Shown: positions 48,151 through 60,068, counted from the stretch's first letter. The stretch is 64,000 nucleotides of DNA from Eriocheir sinensis (GCF_024679095.1 NW_026111768.1:15001-79000); one strand, 5' to 3'. Numbers and translations: made by a program. Notes: generated by a model not told the origin, from the letters alone.

Positions 48151-48155
<5 letters not shown>

Positions 48156-48161
48156 CAGCTA

Positions 48162-49027
48162 CATATAAGAACATAAGAACACAAGAACGTAGGAGTTCTG
48201 CAAGAGGCCTGTAGGCCTGTACAAGGCAGCTCTATTGAACCTAAGCTCCTGTGTATCTAACCCCACCTAATTTCGCTGTCCATGAATTTATTTAATCTAT
48301 TTTTGAATGTGACAGTTGTATTGGCAGTCACCACATGACTGCTAAGCCTATTCCACTCATCCACCACTCTGTTAGTAAACCAATTTTTGCCTATGTCCCT
48401 GTTGAATCTGAATGTATCCAGTTTAAGCCCATTACTTCGTGTCCTACCCGGTTCTCTTACCAACAACACCTTATGAATATCCCCCTTATTAAAGCCCTTC
48501 ATCCATTTATAAACCTCGATCAAGTCTCCACGCACCCTTCGCCTTTCTAGAGAATGCAAGTTTAACTGTTTGAGTCTTTCCTCGTATGGCAAGTTTCTCA
48601 ACCCCTGAATCATCTTAGTCATCCTCCTCTGCACCGATTCTAACATTTTGATATCCATTCTATAGTAAGGTGACTAGAACTGAACCGCATAGTCAAGATG
48701 AGGTCTAACTAATGCTAAATATAGTTTGAGGAAGACTTCGGCGCTTCTGTTGCTTACGCTTCTTGAAATAAATCCCAGTACCCTATTTGCTCGATTTCTA
48801 GCTTGAATGCATTGTGTCCTTGGACGGGGATCAGAGCTCACTAAGACCCCTAAATCCCTCTCGCACCCAGACCTGCTTGTGGGAGCGTCATTTAAGCAAT
48901 AGTTATGTGAGGGGTTGTTGAACTCCATTTGCCATTTATCCGCCCTGTCATACAATGTTTAGTTCATCCTGGAGAATACTAGCGTCCTGATCCGACTCAA
49001 TTACTCTACCGAACTTGGTATCATCAT
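48162..49027 (-). pseudogene. LINE A copy, 3' part (split by LINE C)
   Basis: Minus-strand LINE A with its natural 3' end: the complement of the GTTCTTATGTTCTTATATG tail at about 48163-48182 and of CAGGCCTACAGGCCTCTTGC. The C-terminal frame is intact from 48658 to 48257 (SVQRRMTKMIQGLRN to the stop) and keeps Trp where the palindrome copies have TGA. Upstream frames are interrupted near 48670 and 48925. The element stops at GGTATCATC (49027) inside the FADD region, where LINE C is inserted. Confidence 0.87.
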
Positions 49028-52000
49028 ATGGCCGGAGTACGTAGGAAGACACCTACCGAACGGGCGCAAGCCACTCCCTGATGAGGTATATATGGAGGTG
49101 AGAAGGAGCTGAAGCCCTACAAAGACCCTTCCCATGTCCTCACTAACCGTTTCCCTATTGTCTAAACAACACCGGAGAGTAGTTCAGCTTGCTCTCTAAA
49201 GACAGATCCTCTCTCTATCCACACCACACTACATTGACACAACATATACACCTTTTCCCAAAATTCAAATTTCAAAATGGCGCACCTACATCAAGCCTCG
49301 GAGTCCCCGCCTTGGGGGAGTCCACAAATTCCCCCAGGGAGGACTCCCCTTCTGGCTGCCGACCCGAGAGGTGTCTTGATAACTCCTCGAACCTCTTTCT
49401 TCTCAATTTCTGCAACATTCGCGGTCTCCGTTCTAATTTTTATTCTGTGGAACATCATCTTTCCTCCTCTAAACCTCACCTTCTCTTCCTTACCGAAACA
49501 CAGGTTTCTGAGGCTACTGACAGCAATCTCTACTCTGTTCCCTCCTACTATCTCTATCCTAAATTTCAATCCAAAGCTGGATGTTGCGCCTACGTGCGCA
49601 ACGACATCACTTGCTCTCGTGCCCACAACCTTGACTCTTCTGAATTTTCTACCATCTGGCTAAGACTTCATTGTCATTCTATTACTAAATACATATGTGC
49701 TGTTTATCTCTCACCTAACTCTACTAACTATGTAAAATTCTTTGACTATTTGAATTCTAAAGTGGAGCACATCTTGACCCACTCTCCCTTCGCTGAAATC
49801 TCCATCCTAGGAGATTTCAATGTTCACCACCAGCTTTGGCTTTCATCCTCTTTCACTGACCAGCCTGGTGAACAAGCCTACAACTTTGCTATCCTCAACG
49901 ACCTAGAGCAGCTGGTCCAGCACCCTACACGTATTCCCGACCGTCCTGGAGACCGGCCCAACATTCTAGACCTCTTCCTTACCTCAAACCCTTTTGGTTA
50001 TTCTGACAAACTGTTCTCTCCGTTGGGCTCCTCCGATCACAATCTTATTTCTGCATCCTGTCCTATCGCTCCTGTACACCCTCTGGACCCACCAAAGAGG
50101 CGATGCTTCTGGCATTTTGCTTCATCTCGGTGGGACGACCTGAGGATGTACTTTTCCGATTTCCCATGGAATGATTATTGCTTCCAGGATAGAGACCCCT
50201 CTGTGTGTGCTCTGCGCATCACAGAAGTGATTGTCTCTGGAATGGAGGCATACATTCCTCGTTCTTTCTCTACTCCTCACGCTAAAAAGCCTTGGTTTAT
50301 TCACGCTTGTTCTCGTGCGGTCAATGATAGAGAGGCAGCTCACAAAAGGTACCAGAGCCTTCAAACTAATGCTAATTATGAACTTCACATTTCTGGCCGG
50401 AATCGTGCCAAATCTATTCTCCGACTAACCAAAAACTCTTTCATTAATAGAAAATGCCAAAACCTTGCTTTCTCTAACTCTTCCCGTGACTTCTGGCATC
50501 TAGCCAAAAACATCTCCTCCAACTTCACTTCTTCATCTTTCCCTCCACTCCTCAGTCCTGACGGCAACACTGCCGTCTCATCTATCTCTAAGGCTGAACT
50601 CTTCTCTCAAACTTTTTCTAAAAACTCCACTCTGGACGATTCTGGGCATATTCCTCCTACTCATCCACCCTCTGACACCTTTGTGCCTGTTATAAAGATT
50701 CTTCAAAATGATGTTTTCTATGCCCTCTCTGGCCTCAATCCTCAGAAGGCTTATGGAGCTGATGGAGTGCCTCCTATTGTCCTTAAAAACTGTGCCTCTG
50801 CGCTGTCACCCTGCCTGGTCAAACTCTTTCGCCTTTGCCTGTCAACATTTACCTTTCCTTCCTGCTGGAAGTATGCCTTCATACAGCCTGTGCCTAAGAA
50901 GGGTGACGGTTCCAATCCTTCAAACTACCGTCCTATAGCTTTACTTTCTTGTTTATTTAAAGCTTTTGAATCAATCCTTAACCGGAAGATTCAAAAGCAC
51001 CTTTCCACTTCTGACCTTCTATCTGATCTCCAGTATGGGTTCCGCAAGGGGCATTCTACTGCCGATCTTCTTGCTCTCTTAACTGACTCTTGGTCATCCT
51101 CTCTTAGCCGTTTCGGTGAAACTTTCTCGGTTGCGCTAGACATATCGAAACCCTTCGATAGAGTCTGGCACAGGTCTTTGCTTTCTAAACTACCCTCTTT
51201 CGGATTCTATCCCTCTCTCTGTTCCTTTATCTCCAGTTTCCTTTCCGGCCGTTCTATCTCTGCTGTGGTAGACGGTCACTGTTCTTCCCCTAAATCTATT
51301 AACAGTGGTGTCCCACGGGGTTCTGTCCTATGTCCCACTCTCTTTCTGTTGTTCATTGATGATCTTCTTTCCAAAACGAACTGTCCTGTCCATTCCTACA
51401 CCGATGATTCCACTCTGCATTACTCAACTTCTTTTAATAGAATACCCACCCTACAAGAACTTAACGACTCAAGGCTGGAGGCTGCAGAACGCTCAGCCTC
51501 AGACCTTACTATAATTTCCGATTGGGGCAAGAGGAACCTGTTGTCCTTCAACGCCTCAAAAACACATTTTCTCCACCTATCCACTCGATACAATCTTCCA
51601 AACAACTATCCCCTATTCTTTGACAACACCCAGCTATCACCTTCCTCAACACTAAACATCCTCGGTCTATCCTTAACTCAAAATCTCAACTGGAAACTTC
51701 ATATCTCATCTCTTACTAAATCAGCTTCCTCGAGGCTGGGCGTTCTGTACCGTCTCCGCCAGTTCTTCTCCCCCGCACAGTTGCTGTCCATATACAGGGG
51801 CCTTGTCCGCCCTCGTATGGAATATGCATCTCATGTGTGGGGGGGCTCCACTCATACAGCTCTTCTGGACAGAGTGGAGGCTAAGGCTCTTCGTCTCATC
51901 AGCTCTCCTCCTCATACTTTTAGTCTTCTACCTCTTAAATTCCGCCGCCATGTTGCCTCTCTTTCTATCTTCTATCGATATTTTCATGCTGACAGCTCTT

Positions 52001-52347
52001 CTGAACTTGCTAACTACATGCCTCCCCCCCTCCCGGGGCCCCTCTGCACGCGACTTTCTACTCATGCTTATCCCTATACTGTCCAAGCCCTTTAGGCAAG
52101 AGTTAACCAGCGTCTTCACTCTTTAATCCCTCAAGCTGGTAAACTCTGGAACAATTATCCTTCTTCTGTGTTTCCTCCTGCCCTACGACTTGAACTCTTT
52201 CAAGAGAAGGGTATCTAGACACCTCTCCTCCCGAAAATGACCTTGGTTTTGGACACCTTTTATATATTTCTTAGAGCAGCGAGTAGCGGACTTTTTTTAT
52301 TATTGTTTTTTTTGTGTGCCCTTGAGCTGCCTCCTTTGTTGTAAAAA
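49028..52347 (+). mobile_element. LINE C, nearly complete, inserted in LINE A
   Basis: The inserted unit starts at about 49028 with a 160-bp 5' region, carries a 968-codon frame, and ends with a 3' UTR (TTTTTTTATTATTGTTTTTTTTGTGTGCCCTTGAGCTGCCTCC) and TTGTTGTAAAAAA. LINE A sequence that is contiguous elsewhere (GGTATCATCTGCAAACTTAC at about 16126) is split on its two sides. No clear target-site duplication is seen, and about 3 bases of target appear lost. Confidence 0.85.
49189..52095 (+). CDS. LINE C ORF2: AP endonuclease-reverse transcriptase
   Basis: 968 codons without a stop. The endonuclease domain covers about residues 65-300: [30 protein letters not shown] and [10 protein letters not shown]. 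The RT covers about residues 500-780: [51 protein letters not shown] (residues 651-660) and GVPRGSVL; the catalytic box is Y-T-D-D (residues 737-740). A thumb with [15 protein letters not shown] follows. The annotated start is TTG 49189, just after an in-frame TAG at 49180. No ATG lies in this frame until about codon 315, while a well-placed ATG at 49277 (AAAATGG) is in the +1 frame, so one early frameshift is likely. The Pro in DISKPF and Thr in YTDD replace the usual Ala residues. Clade is uncertain (I/jockey-CR1 group). Confidence 0.85.
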   Translation: MLSKDRSSLYPHHTTLTQHIHLFPKFKFQNGAPTSSLGVPALGESTNSPREDSPSGCRPERCLDNSSNLFLLNFCNIRGLRSNFYSVEHHLSSSKPHLLFLTETQVSEATDSNLYSVPSYYLYPKFQSKAGCCAYVRNDITCSRAHNLDSSEFSTIWLRLHCHSITKYICAVYLSPNSTNYVKFFDYLNSKVEHILTHSPFAEISILGDFNVHHQLWLSSSFTDQPGEQAYNFAILNDLEQLVQHPTRIPDRPGDRPNILDLFLTSNPFGYSDKLFSPLGSSDHNLISASCPIAPVHPLDPPKRRCFWHFASSRWDDLRMYFSDFPWNDYCFQDRDPSVCALRITEVIVSGMEAYIPRSFSTPHAKKPWFIHACSRAVNDREAAHKRYQSLQTNANYELHISGRNRAKSILRLTKNSFINRKCQNLAFSNSSRDFWHLAKNISSNFTSSSFPPLLSPDGNTAVSSISKAELFSQTFSKNSTLDDSGHIPPTHPPSDTFVPVIKILQNDVFYALSGLNPQKAYGADGVPPIVLKNCASALSPCLVKLFRLCLSTFTFPSCWKYAFIQPVPKKGDGSNPSNYRPIALLSCLFKAFESILNRKIQKHLSTSDLLSDLQYGFRKGHSTADLLALLTDSWSSSLSRFGETFSVALDISKPFDRVWHRSLLSKLPSFGFYPSLCSFISSFLSGRSISAVVDGHCSSPKSINSGVPRGSVLCPTLFLLFIDDLLSKTNCPVHSYTDDSTLHYSTSFNRIPTLQELNDSRLEAAERSASDLTIISDWGKRNLLSFNASKTHFLHLSTRYNLPNNYPLFFDNTQLSPSSTLNILGLSLTQNLNWKLHISSLTKSASSRLGVLYRLRQFFSPAQLLSIYRGLVRPRMEYASHVWGGSTHTALLDRVEAKALRLISSPPHTFSLLPLKFRRHVASLSIFYRYFHADSSSELANYMPPPLPGPLCTRLSTHAYPYTVQAL

Positions 52348-52534
52348 ACAAAAAACTTACTGACATCACTACTAATTCCTGTATCTAAGTCACTGATATA
52401 AATAATAAACAAAAGTAGACCTAATACCGAACCTTGTGGGACCCCACCCGTAACACATCCCCAGTGAGATCTTTTACCATTGATTTGCACTCTTTGCTTC
52501 CTATTGCTAAGCCACGCCTTGACCCAGTTCAAAC
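52348..52534 (-). pseudogene. LINE A copy, upstream part beyond the LINE C insertion
   Basis: It continues the minus-strand LINE A interrupted at 49027, coding the RT core (LNWVKAWLSNRKQRV and GGVPQGSVLG, LLFIIYISDLDT). It breaks at 52534 where unrelated transposase-like sequence begins. Confidence 0.83.
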
Positions 52535-52778
52535 ATGGTTCGTCTAGTGTCCTGGAGCAGAACAAGACATTGACCGTCTCTCTCCATATCTTGCTGAGGC
52601 ATGGTGATGGTTTCAAACGTATTTTATAACATGAACCACATTTTCTTTTATGTTACCAATTGTTTGATCATGAGCCAGAACATCTAAAGTGTGTGCAGTG
52701 CAACCAAGCGTTAGCAACTTCAGTTTATTTCCTTTTAATTGTTTTCTCATCTTGTTGACAATGGCTGCATTAGATGCT
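52535..52778 (-). pseudogene. hAT-type transposase-like fragment
   Basis: The minus-strand translation reads ASNAAIVNKMRKQLKG, LLTLGCTAHTLDVLAHD and IGNIKENVVHVIKYV, then a stop, NHHHASARY and, in a shifted frame, LVLLQDTRR. The order N-A-A..GC-x-AH-x-L..D..I...K...H followed by an R/QDTRW-like motif is the pattern of hAT/DUF659 transposase-derived proteins. About 80 codons remain. Confidence 0.6.
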
Positions 52779-52826
52779 TGAGTCTCTCCACATATAGCAA
52801 GTTTCTCACCCCTTGAATCTTTTTTT
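52779..52826 (-). pseudogene. Short LINE A scrap
   Basis: The complement of AAGATTCAAGGGGTGAGAAACTTGC...GGAGAGACTCAAGC matches the thumb region of LINE A. It is out of order relative to 52348-52534, so it is a separate piece. Confidence 0.5.
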
Positions 52827-52828
52827 AT

Positions 52829-52988
52829 GCCTCCATGGTCTAGTGGTTAGCTACGAATCCGCGGGCCCGGGTTCGAATCCCGGCTTGGGCAGTCAGTGTG
52901 CTCACCCAGCTATTCATCCTTCTTTCTTTTCGGGCTGGTCGATAAATGGGTAGCCTGCCTGAGGAAGCTCTCTCTCTCTCTCTCTCTA
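52829..52988 (+). mobile_element. tRNA-derived SINE
   Basis: It has an A box ATGGTCTAGTGGTTAG and B box GGTTCGAATCC with a complete T arm (CCCGG..CCGGG) and an acceptor-like GCCTCCA/TTGGGCA pair. The anticodon arm is shortened, so it is not a tRNA gene. A body with TCAGTGTGCTCACCCAGCTATTCATCC follows, ending in a TC repeat (52969-52988). Confidence 0.7.
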
Positions 52989-53677
52989 TGACAAATAAGT
53001 ATATAAGGAAAACCTTCATCTGTATTAAGCAACACTAAGATGTGATAGTGGCTGTGAGTGAAAATAGTTATACATCATTCATTATACAAATATCTCCAAG
53101 TCCGGCCTTCAAGAAAAAGACGAAAACAAGTAATCCGGCAAACTGGCTCTTCCTCGCACGCTCTCCCGCTCGGAAACGAACTTCTCCATTAAGGCTGCCG
53201 GTAATGTGTCTTGGAGGCTGAGCCTCTTCACACTGGATGACTTATTTGTAATGATTTGGCGGCCGCCCAAGGCGGTTTGCGAGGCTATTTTGAGTCCGTC
53301 GTGATTAATGCGGTAACGTGTGTGTTCCCGGGTTAGTGTTAGGTCCCGTATTTTACCTGTCCGCGAAGAAAGTCAAGTGTCCGCCATTATCTGCGATATC
53401 CCGAGCCTAATGACGTACGTACATTATTCAGAAGTCTCGACACACCTGAATGACGATTACAGATGTTATCGAGTGCTTGATTAATTACATAGGTATTAGT
53501 AATTTTAACGGATAGTATTTATAGAAGAGAAGTAAGATTGGTACAAAATGTCATTGAAAGATTACTAGGTAACTACAGATGACTGAATGAATCAGCAAGT
53601 TTGGAGGGTCGTATTTATTATATCATAATTTCAAGACCCTCCTTTTAAGGGTAACGAACGCGGGCGGCAAAGTTTGT
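52989..53677. other. Unrecognised sequence
   Basis: No gene or repeat terminus was identified. Confidence 0.4.
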
Positions 53678-54768
53678 GGATCCTTCTTTTCTTGTATTTA
53701 ATTCTTACATTTTATTTTATTTGCATCAGCTTGTATTAAAACAACTCTTTCATCACTCATTAATTACTCCATAAATGATATCACCGTCTCGTATCCCTGG
53801 GAGAGTGATCTGGCTGAAGTTGTTATTAGAGACTGGTGTTCCGAGATAATCAAGGAAAATAAAATATACATTTATTTAAAATTAAATGAAAGTAATTGCC
53901 TTACGCAATATTATATGCTCAGACGATCATAACACTGGCATATTCAGCAATGGATACAACATATGACAAACGACATGTCTAAAACATAATACTACAATAT
54001 GTGCTCAGGTGTTGCCAATAATAATAACACTCGTCATTCCACAAGCAGTGGTTTGTTTCTCTCTGGTTACATCACAATAATTATGTACTCTCCTCAAATC
54101 CTAATAACACATTCTTATAGTATTATCTACTACAATTTCACGGAAGCACCAAATTATACCACACCCAGCGGTTTCTACCTTTGCTTTACATCGCAATAAA
54201 ATAATCACAATCCTGTCCCACTCACAATCCTACTACACATCTCCTACATTATAATCTCCAGGACAATACAGTCGGTTTCCCTTAGATTCTCGAATTTCTA
54301 CTCACGATTAAGATCACAACAGCCATTCTCAGCTGAGTGAGTAGCAGGTCTGCTTGAGGCGAGAACCAAGCTCGGTCTGGTCTTACTACTGATTTCTAGG
54401 TCACATTTTTTCTTTGCATGAGGCGGAACTACATTCTTGACACGCTTTAATTTTCTACATAACCAGTAGCCAATACTTCCTGTCAACAAACATTGGCTCG
54501 CTCATTATATTGTATTGTTTACTTATCCTGCTATTCGTGATTCACTCTTATGACGCTCCCACAGTGACTTATCTGTTTAGTTATTCGCTTATAGCATGTC
54601 GTCACGACTGAGGTCACGTGTTTAAAGTCTTTTGAATGGTTTTCCACACTTTCTGACCACGCCTACTGGGTACCGTATCTGTTTTATGTATGTGGGTCTT
54701 GGTATTTTCCGTAACCTCCCTTGTTAGTGTTAGTGCTTATCAGATGTTTACGACTTTGTATATCTGAC
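53678..54768 (-). repeat. LTR-like repeat, copy 2 (solo, inverted)
   Basis: Reverse complement of 43930-45064 over about 1.1 kb with indels, with no pol or env attached. This fits a solo LTR of the errantivirus-like element. The tandem-unit section is shorter in this copy. Confidence 0.7.
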
Positions 54769-56319
54769 TAATTGCTTTCCTTCCTGTCTCGGTTTAGATT
54801 CGCGACAAGTTATTTTTATAGTATTTGCTATAGGGAAGCTGTTGACGCGTTTTCCTAGTTCGTCACGTGACCTAGGCGCGGGGCGGGTCACGATGACTCA
54901 GCCTGTTCGTTGCCTAGGCGACGAGCGTAGTGATGCCAAGGCGTGCATTTTCGTGCGGGTCGCCCACTGTGTTTTACCTGCGTTTACGCACTTTCAGGAG
55001 TCACCACTCCACTCTCTGCAGGTGCATAGTAGTGTGTGCATTACTGCAGCTTGTACGCCTCTGCTGTGAGGATGTTGGGCTATTGTCTTTGTGCTTCCCG
55101 CCATGGGGGCTGTTGCCGCCCGCGGCCTGGCTGGGCGGCCTGTGTTGCTAGCTCGCGATTGTTGCTTTCCTCTTCGTGTCTGTACGTAGCTTGCTCCGCT
55201 GTTTATATTGCGGTGCCATGCACTTGCAAGTTATAGCTGCGCGTCAGAGAAGTGTAACGATATCTGCCTATGGCAGTATTGCTCAGAGTGCTGTCAGCAC
55301 CCTCTGTTGTATTTTTCCTCGCCAGCAGCGTTTTGCATCTCGGCCGGGCGAGTTGGGGCCCGTCAGGTCACTCGCCGCGGCTCGGGGCTGACTTCTCCCC
55401 TGACCGCCGTCTGGTGAGGTCACGGGCGACGTTCCTCTACTCTCGCCTACCTCTTGGCACCACGCGGTTTTCCTCCTGCTGGAGTGCGGGATCCTGGGCT
55501 TCGCCACTTCGGGATACAGCCCACACCGGGTCTCAGTTTGGGTGTGTCGAGTCCGCGGCGGCCTCTTTCTGAAAGCCGCATCTACCGCCGACATCACGCG
55601 CCTGATGAGAGGACCCACGGCAGGAAGGACAAGCTGCAGCCACCTCGAGCAAGGCTGTGCAACGAGCCTCTACTCTTCTCCCTCCGCACTAAGTTAAGTA
55701 GCTAGTTGTTAGTGTAGCCAGGGCACGTTAGTCTTGTGCGAGCACGAGAAACGCTAGGCTCAGCTGGGTGTGTGTGAGATTTGTCCGTGTCTTGTTCCTT
55801 TATGTAATAAAGTCTGTGCATAGTTGTACACGAGCTTTATCAGTAACCCTTTTGCCTGTGCGTATGTGCCTTCCAGCCCCATAAGGAGAGTAAATAAGAA
55901 CCCCACGGGAGATTTGAGCAGGTAAGTCGTGTTAGTACTCCCTAGTCAGGGTGTGTACACCGTCGTGTCTCCTGGCGTGCCGCGGGAATCAACCCTTGTC
56001 GGCTAGCTACCTCCTTGTGAGCACACTCCTGTTATTAATCTTATTTTACCCCGTGACACTTCCCTCTCCTATCATATTTACAATACTTGTCTCCATATCT
56101 CCTCCGGTATTTGCCTCTGATTGGGGTCACTATTAATTAATTGTGCTGTTATGGTCTTCTGGGTCCCGACAAGTGACTTGAATGGTACGTGTCGGGCCTA
56201 ATAGGTTGAAGGATTTTAACATATTTCTTTTAAATGGAATTTTCATAAAAGTAAGACATTTTAGAGCTTACAACTATTTTTATGTCGGATTAAAAGAAAA
56301 ATGGTTAACATGGCGACTA
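54769..56319. other. GC-rich unrecognised region with polyadenylation signal
   Basis: GC-rich DNA at 54840-55700, then AATAAAG at 55806 and GT-rich sequence. A unit starting TGTTGACGCG (54839) and ending CCCGTGACA (about 56059) would fit a solo LTR, but no flanking duplication is seen. A non-coding exon is an alternative. No coding motif was recognised in the 60-118 codon frames. Confidence 0.35.
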
Positions 56320-56690
56320 TTTTTTTTTTTTTACGTCGCGGGCTATTGCGCCGGTAGGCTTCTTCCCGGTGGGGCCTGATGGTCTGCCCAAGGCTTCTTC
56401 CCGGTGGGGCCTGATGGTCGGCCCAGCCCGTTCTCGCAGGCGAGTGTTTATAGTGGCGCCATCTTGCATTGGCTCATGCTGCCCTCCCGAAGCTCATAAT
56501 CGCCAGCAGCAGGTACCCTCCCGACATGAGCAAGTGCTCTTTATCGTCGATCTCTGGGTACTGCCAGGACTTCACACACCACACACCCCATCCCCTTTGC
56601 TCAAGGGGGGATAGTAACCACTCCTAGTCAACGGAAAGAATTCGCCCTGAGCGGGCTCGAACTGCCGCCCTGTCAGACCGTGAAGCCTGG

Positions 56691-56695
<5 letters not shown>
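56320..56695 (-). mobile_element. tRNA-derived SINE, minus strand
   Basis: On the minus strand the head has a B-box-like AGTTCGAGCCCGC (about 56660), then a body (ATTCTTTCCGTTGACTAGG...GATGGCGCCACTATAAACACTCGCC...GACCATCAGGCCCCACCGGG) and a poly(A) tail (T run at 56321-56332). The segment GGCTTCTTCCCGGTGGGGCCTGATGGTC is tandemly duplicated (about 56358 and 56390). Confidence 0.72.
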
Positions 56696-56887
<192 letters not shown>

Positions 56888-56924
56888 AACTTCAGCTGGC
56901 CGGGCAATAAGCTGGGCAGCCTTA

Positions 56925-57040
56925 CTGCACCCACACCTCACTATCACCTGTCATCCTCGTCCATGTAGCTATCCAGTCTACTCTTAAACCAAGCTATCGT
57001 CCCTGCACTAACTATGTAATTGCTTCGTCTATTTCATTCC

Positions 57041-57042
<2 letters not shown>
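56925..57042 (-). pseudogene. CR1-like LINE 3'-end scrap
   Basis: The complement reads WNE-x-DEA...VQG...RVDW, corresponding to the WNRL...SA.T...FKNRLD ending of CR1-type ORF2, followed by the GGGTGCAGTAAGGCTGCC 3' UTR. It is cut by the next GA repeat. Confidence 0.5.

Positions 57043-57108
<66 letters not shown>
57043..57108. repeat. (AG)n microsatellite
   Basis: About 33 AG units. Confidence 0.96.
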
Positions 57109-57111
<3 letters not shown>

Positions 57112-57206
57112 GGCCATGCCTGTCATGGAGGTGGGCGGAGCTTGAGAGCCAGCCGGCGAGTCAGCGAGGAGTGCGGCGCGGGCTAGAAAACCGTACCTAC
57201 CTTTGT

Positions 57207-57217
57207 AAATATATAAA
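57207..57217 (+). promoter_or_regulatory. TATA-like box upstream of METTL27-like gene
   Basis: ATATATAAAGG lies 78-88 bp upstream of the start codon. If used, transcription would start near 57240. The alternative is that this lies in a 5' intron, since CCTGCTGCAG at 57281-57290 looks like a splice acceptor immediately before the exon. Confidence 0.4.
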
Positions 57218-57294
57218 GGCTGTATAAAGGAATTGTACTGTACTGTAGTCATGCCCTGCCTGTAATTCTCCCGTCTCTTCCCTGCTGCAGGATA

Positions 57295-57416
57295 ATGTCT
57301 GAGGGCGGCAGTCAGGGCGACGTGGCAATGAGGGTGGACGCGAACGTCCACAGGCCGGGGATCACGCCGGAGGAGATGGCGGCCGGCTACGACGAGTGGT
57401 CCGAGAACTACGAGGA

Positions 57417-57420
<4 letters not shown>
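57295..57420 (+). CDS. METTL27: METTL27-like exon 1 (coding)
   Basis: 42 codons from ATG, including GYDEWSENYEE. The exon body probably begins at 57291 after a CTGCAG acceptor, implying a 5' UTR intron. The donor GTGAGA at 57421 is itself the first unit of a GA microsatellite. Phase 0. Confidence 0.85.
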
Positions 57421-57494
<74 letters not shown>

Positions 57495-58129
57495 TTCGGT
57501 ACCAAGTGCCTATGCAGAATCATGGGGTATCGCTGGAATGATTTTGCGTTAAACCGGCGACTACTCCGTGAGGTCCGGGAGTGAAGTGATGCGGCCCCTG
57601 GGGTACGCACCTGTAATCATCTGCTTCCCCGTCCCCTTAGATGATCTGGAAAGGCGGGTACCGTGGCCCCGCCATCACGTTGGAGGAGGCGCTGCGTTGG
57701 GTACCCCTGGAGCGGCGAGCCAAGGCCAGGGTGCTGGACGTGGCCGCCGGGACGGGGTGTGTGGGCCGCGAACTCCACCGGGAAGGCTTCAGGTGGGTGC
57801 CGCAGGGCCGCAGACAGGGGGATGTCCGGTCACCATACTTAAATATCCTCCAGTCCACTGCCTCCTGCCTGCCAGTGCCTCAGCCTCAACACGACTCCAA
57901 CCCCAAGAGATGAAGATGATGTGTTGGAAATTACAGCAGCTTGTGTAGAGGCAGGGCCACTGGGTGGGAACTGGGAGCGGGCAGGAGCGGCATTACTATA
58001 CTCCATCAACTCTAACTTAAAATTGAGCCCTGTGGCTTAGCCCGGGGAAACCCCATTTGTTTACAGATCTAGCGATGACCTGCGCATGGCATTATGTCTC
58101 ACTGTTAGTCTGTACGTTATCTATTTTTG

Positions 58130-58224
<95 letters not shown>

Positions 58225-58433
58225 TAATACGACTGCATGGTGTTATGAATGGCTTGGGATTAGAGGGAAAGACAACGACTCGGTAAACCTCCCATATCAC
58301 TTGGCAACGTGGCTCATGCAGCGTTGCCGCCTGACGGACCTTGGCAACAGGCGCCAGGCCGCATCATTCAGCGTTACACCACAATGGACAACTCAAGTAG
58401 ATCTCACTCTCGCGCCCTGCACAGCCATGCAAT

Positions 58434-58499
<66 letters not shown>

Positions 58500-60068
58500 A
58501 GACACACTCTCTGTGGAGAGTAATGGAGTGATGTGGCACCAGCGCGGTCTCGTGGGGAATCCTTGTGTCACGCCCAAGGGCTCAAGTTAAAATCGATAGA
58601 CTATACTATGTTAGGAATTAGGCCAGTTAACCGTGGGACTAGACAAATTAACTATTTCCCTTATGGAACTAGTCTCGGGCCGAGAGCTCAAGCCAACTAT
58701 GAGTATCGCCTGAGCTCAACTAAGCCTTGGATGGTACTTAAATACTTCGGTCATCGGCTCCCAAACCGAGACAGAATCAACTTATTCACTGCCTGAAGAC
58801 TAACCACATTTACCATGAAAGGAAAAACAATAGTGAAGTGTTTCCTTTCATGAAATAATAACTAATTGTCCTTGCTGAATTATAATTAAAGAGCAAGGAT
58901 AATTTAACCGATGGAAACAGAGAGGAAAGCCACGCCATCTGGCGAGAGAAATTCAAAACATCGCTTCAGACCCACGTGGTTGGTTTTCGCTCACTCCACC
59001 ACCGGCCTTCACAAAGTAAAGACCAAGGCACTGCAGCCCACCCATTAAATCGGACGCAGTGTGCCTTCTATTACCTGACTGAGGGATACTACACCCGGCA
59101 ACGAGACTTCAGAGACAACAATATCTTTTGAAACCCGCTTCTCAGCTAAGTGCCCCCAGCAGTTATTTGAGACAGATAGATTTTACTACACGGATCCGGT
59201 AGGATTATTATTTGTTCGGCTGTCTGGAGTTGCTTGTTGGATACCTTCACCACCTAAAAGCTGGTAAGCACTTGTTTCTTTGGGATTGTCTGACGGGTGT
59301 GTTATTCACTTTGCGAGTGACCTAACTGTTGGGTAGGGTAAATTTACTGATTCCCAACAACTACTACTACTGCTATAACTTCTACTACTACTGCTACTAC
59401 TACAGCCACTCCCACAGGCACATAGACGCTGTGGACCCGTCGGAGGGCATGATGAAGCAGCGGGAGACTGGCATCTATACCAACGACTTCCTGGAGTTTA
59501 TCGGCAGCGGACACTCCACCGTGCCCAAAGGTATTTGTAATTTTTTTTTTACATCAAAGGACACGGCTCAAGGGCAACAAAAAGAGTACAAAAAAAAAGC
59601 CCGCTACCCGCCGTTCCCATGAAAGATAAAAGTAAAGAGTAGCCAAAATAGAGGTCAATTTCGAGTGGAGAGGTGTCTTCATACACTCTTCTTGAAATAA
59701 ATCAAGTCATAGGCAGGAGGAAATACAGACGAAGGAAGGTTGTTCCAGAGTTTACCTCTTGCATAAGGGATTTGGATAGTATAGGGATGAGCTTGAGTAG
59801 AAAGTCGTGTGCAGCGGGGCCGCGGGAGGGAGGGAGGAATGCAGTTAGGAAGTTCAGAACAGCAATCATTATGAAGATATCGATAGAAGATAGAAAAAGA
59901 GGCAACATAGCGGCGGACTTTAAGAGGTAGAAGGTTGTCAGTAAGAGGAGGAGAACTGATGAGACGAGGAGACTTAGACTCCACTCTGTCCAGGAGAGCT
60001 GTGTGAGTGGAATTATTGTTATTGTTGTTGTTTCATATGTAAAGATTAATATACGTATTTTTCTTCTA

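Larger units (their letters stand above)
45065..48160. other. Unrecognised DNA with microsatellites
   Basis: About 3 kb without a recognised gene. It includes CA (45142-45192), GA (45337-45410), TC/CA (47245-47306) and TA (48075-48150) repeats. A possible first exon near 47727 is listed among the findings. Confidence 0.45.
57793..59417 (+). other. METTL27-like intron 2
   Basis: 1.6-kb intron with a TA repeat (58132-58220), an AG repeat (58436-58498) and two adjacent hairpins (58814-58852 and 58865-58903). No other gene is seen. Confidence 0.8.

Noticed and set aside
49189..52095. Host gene with reverse-transcriptase domain
   Set aside because: It is flanked by typical LINE 5' and 3' ends, precisely interrupts another LINE and has many truncated relatives in the same window.
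57568..57948. 126-codon frame overlapping METTL27-like exon 2
   Set aside because: Different frame from the exon, crosses both splice sites and lacks motifs; a shadow of the real exon.
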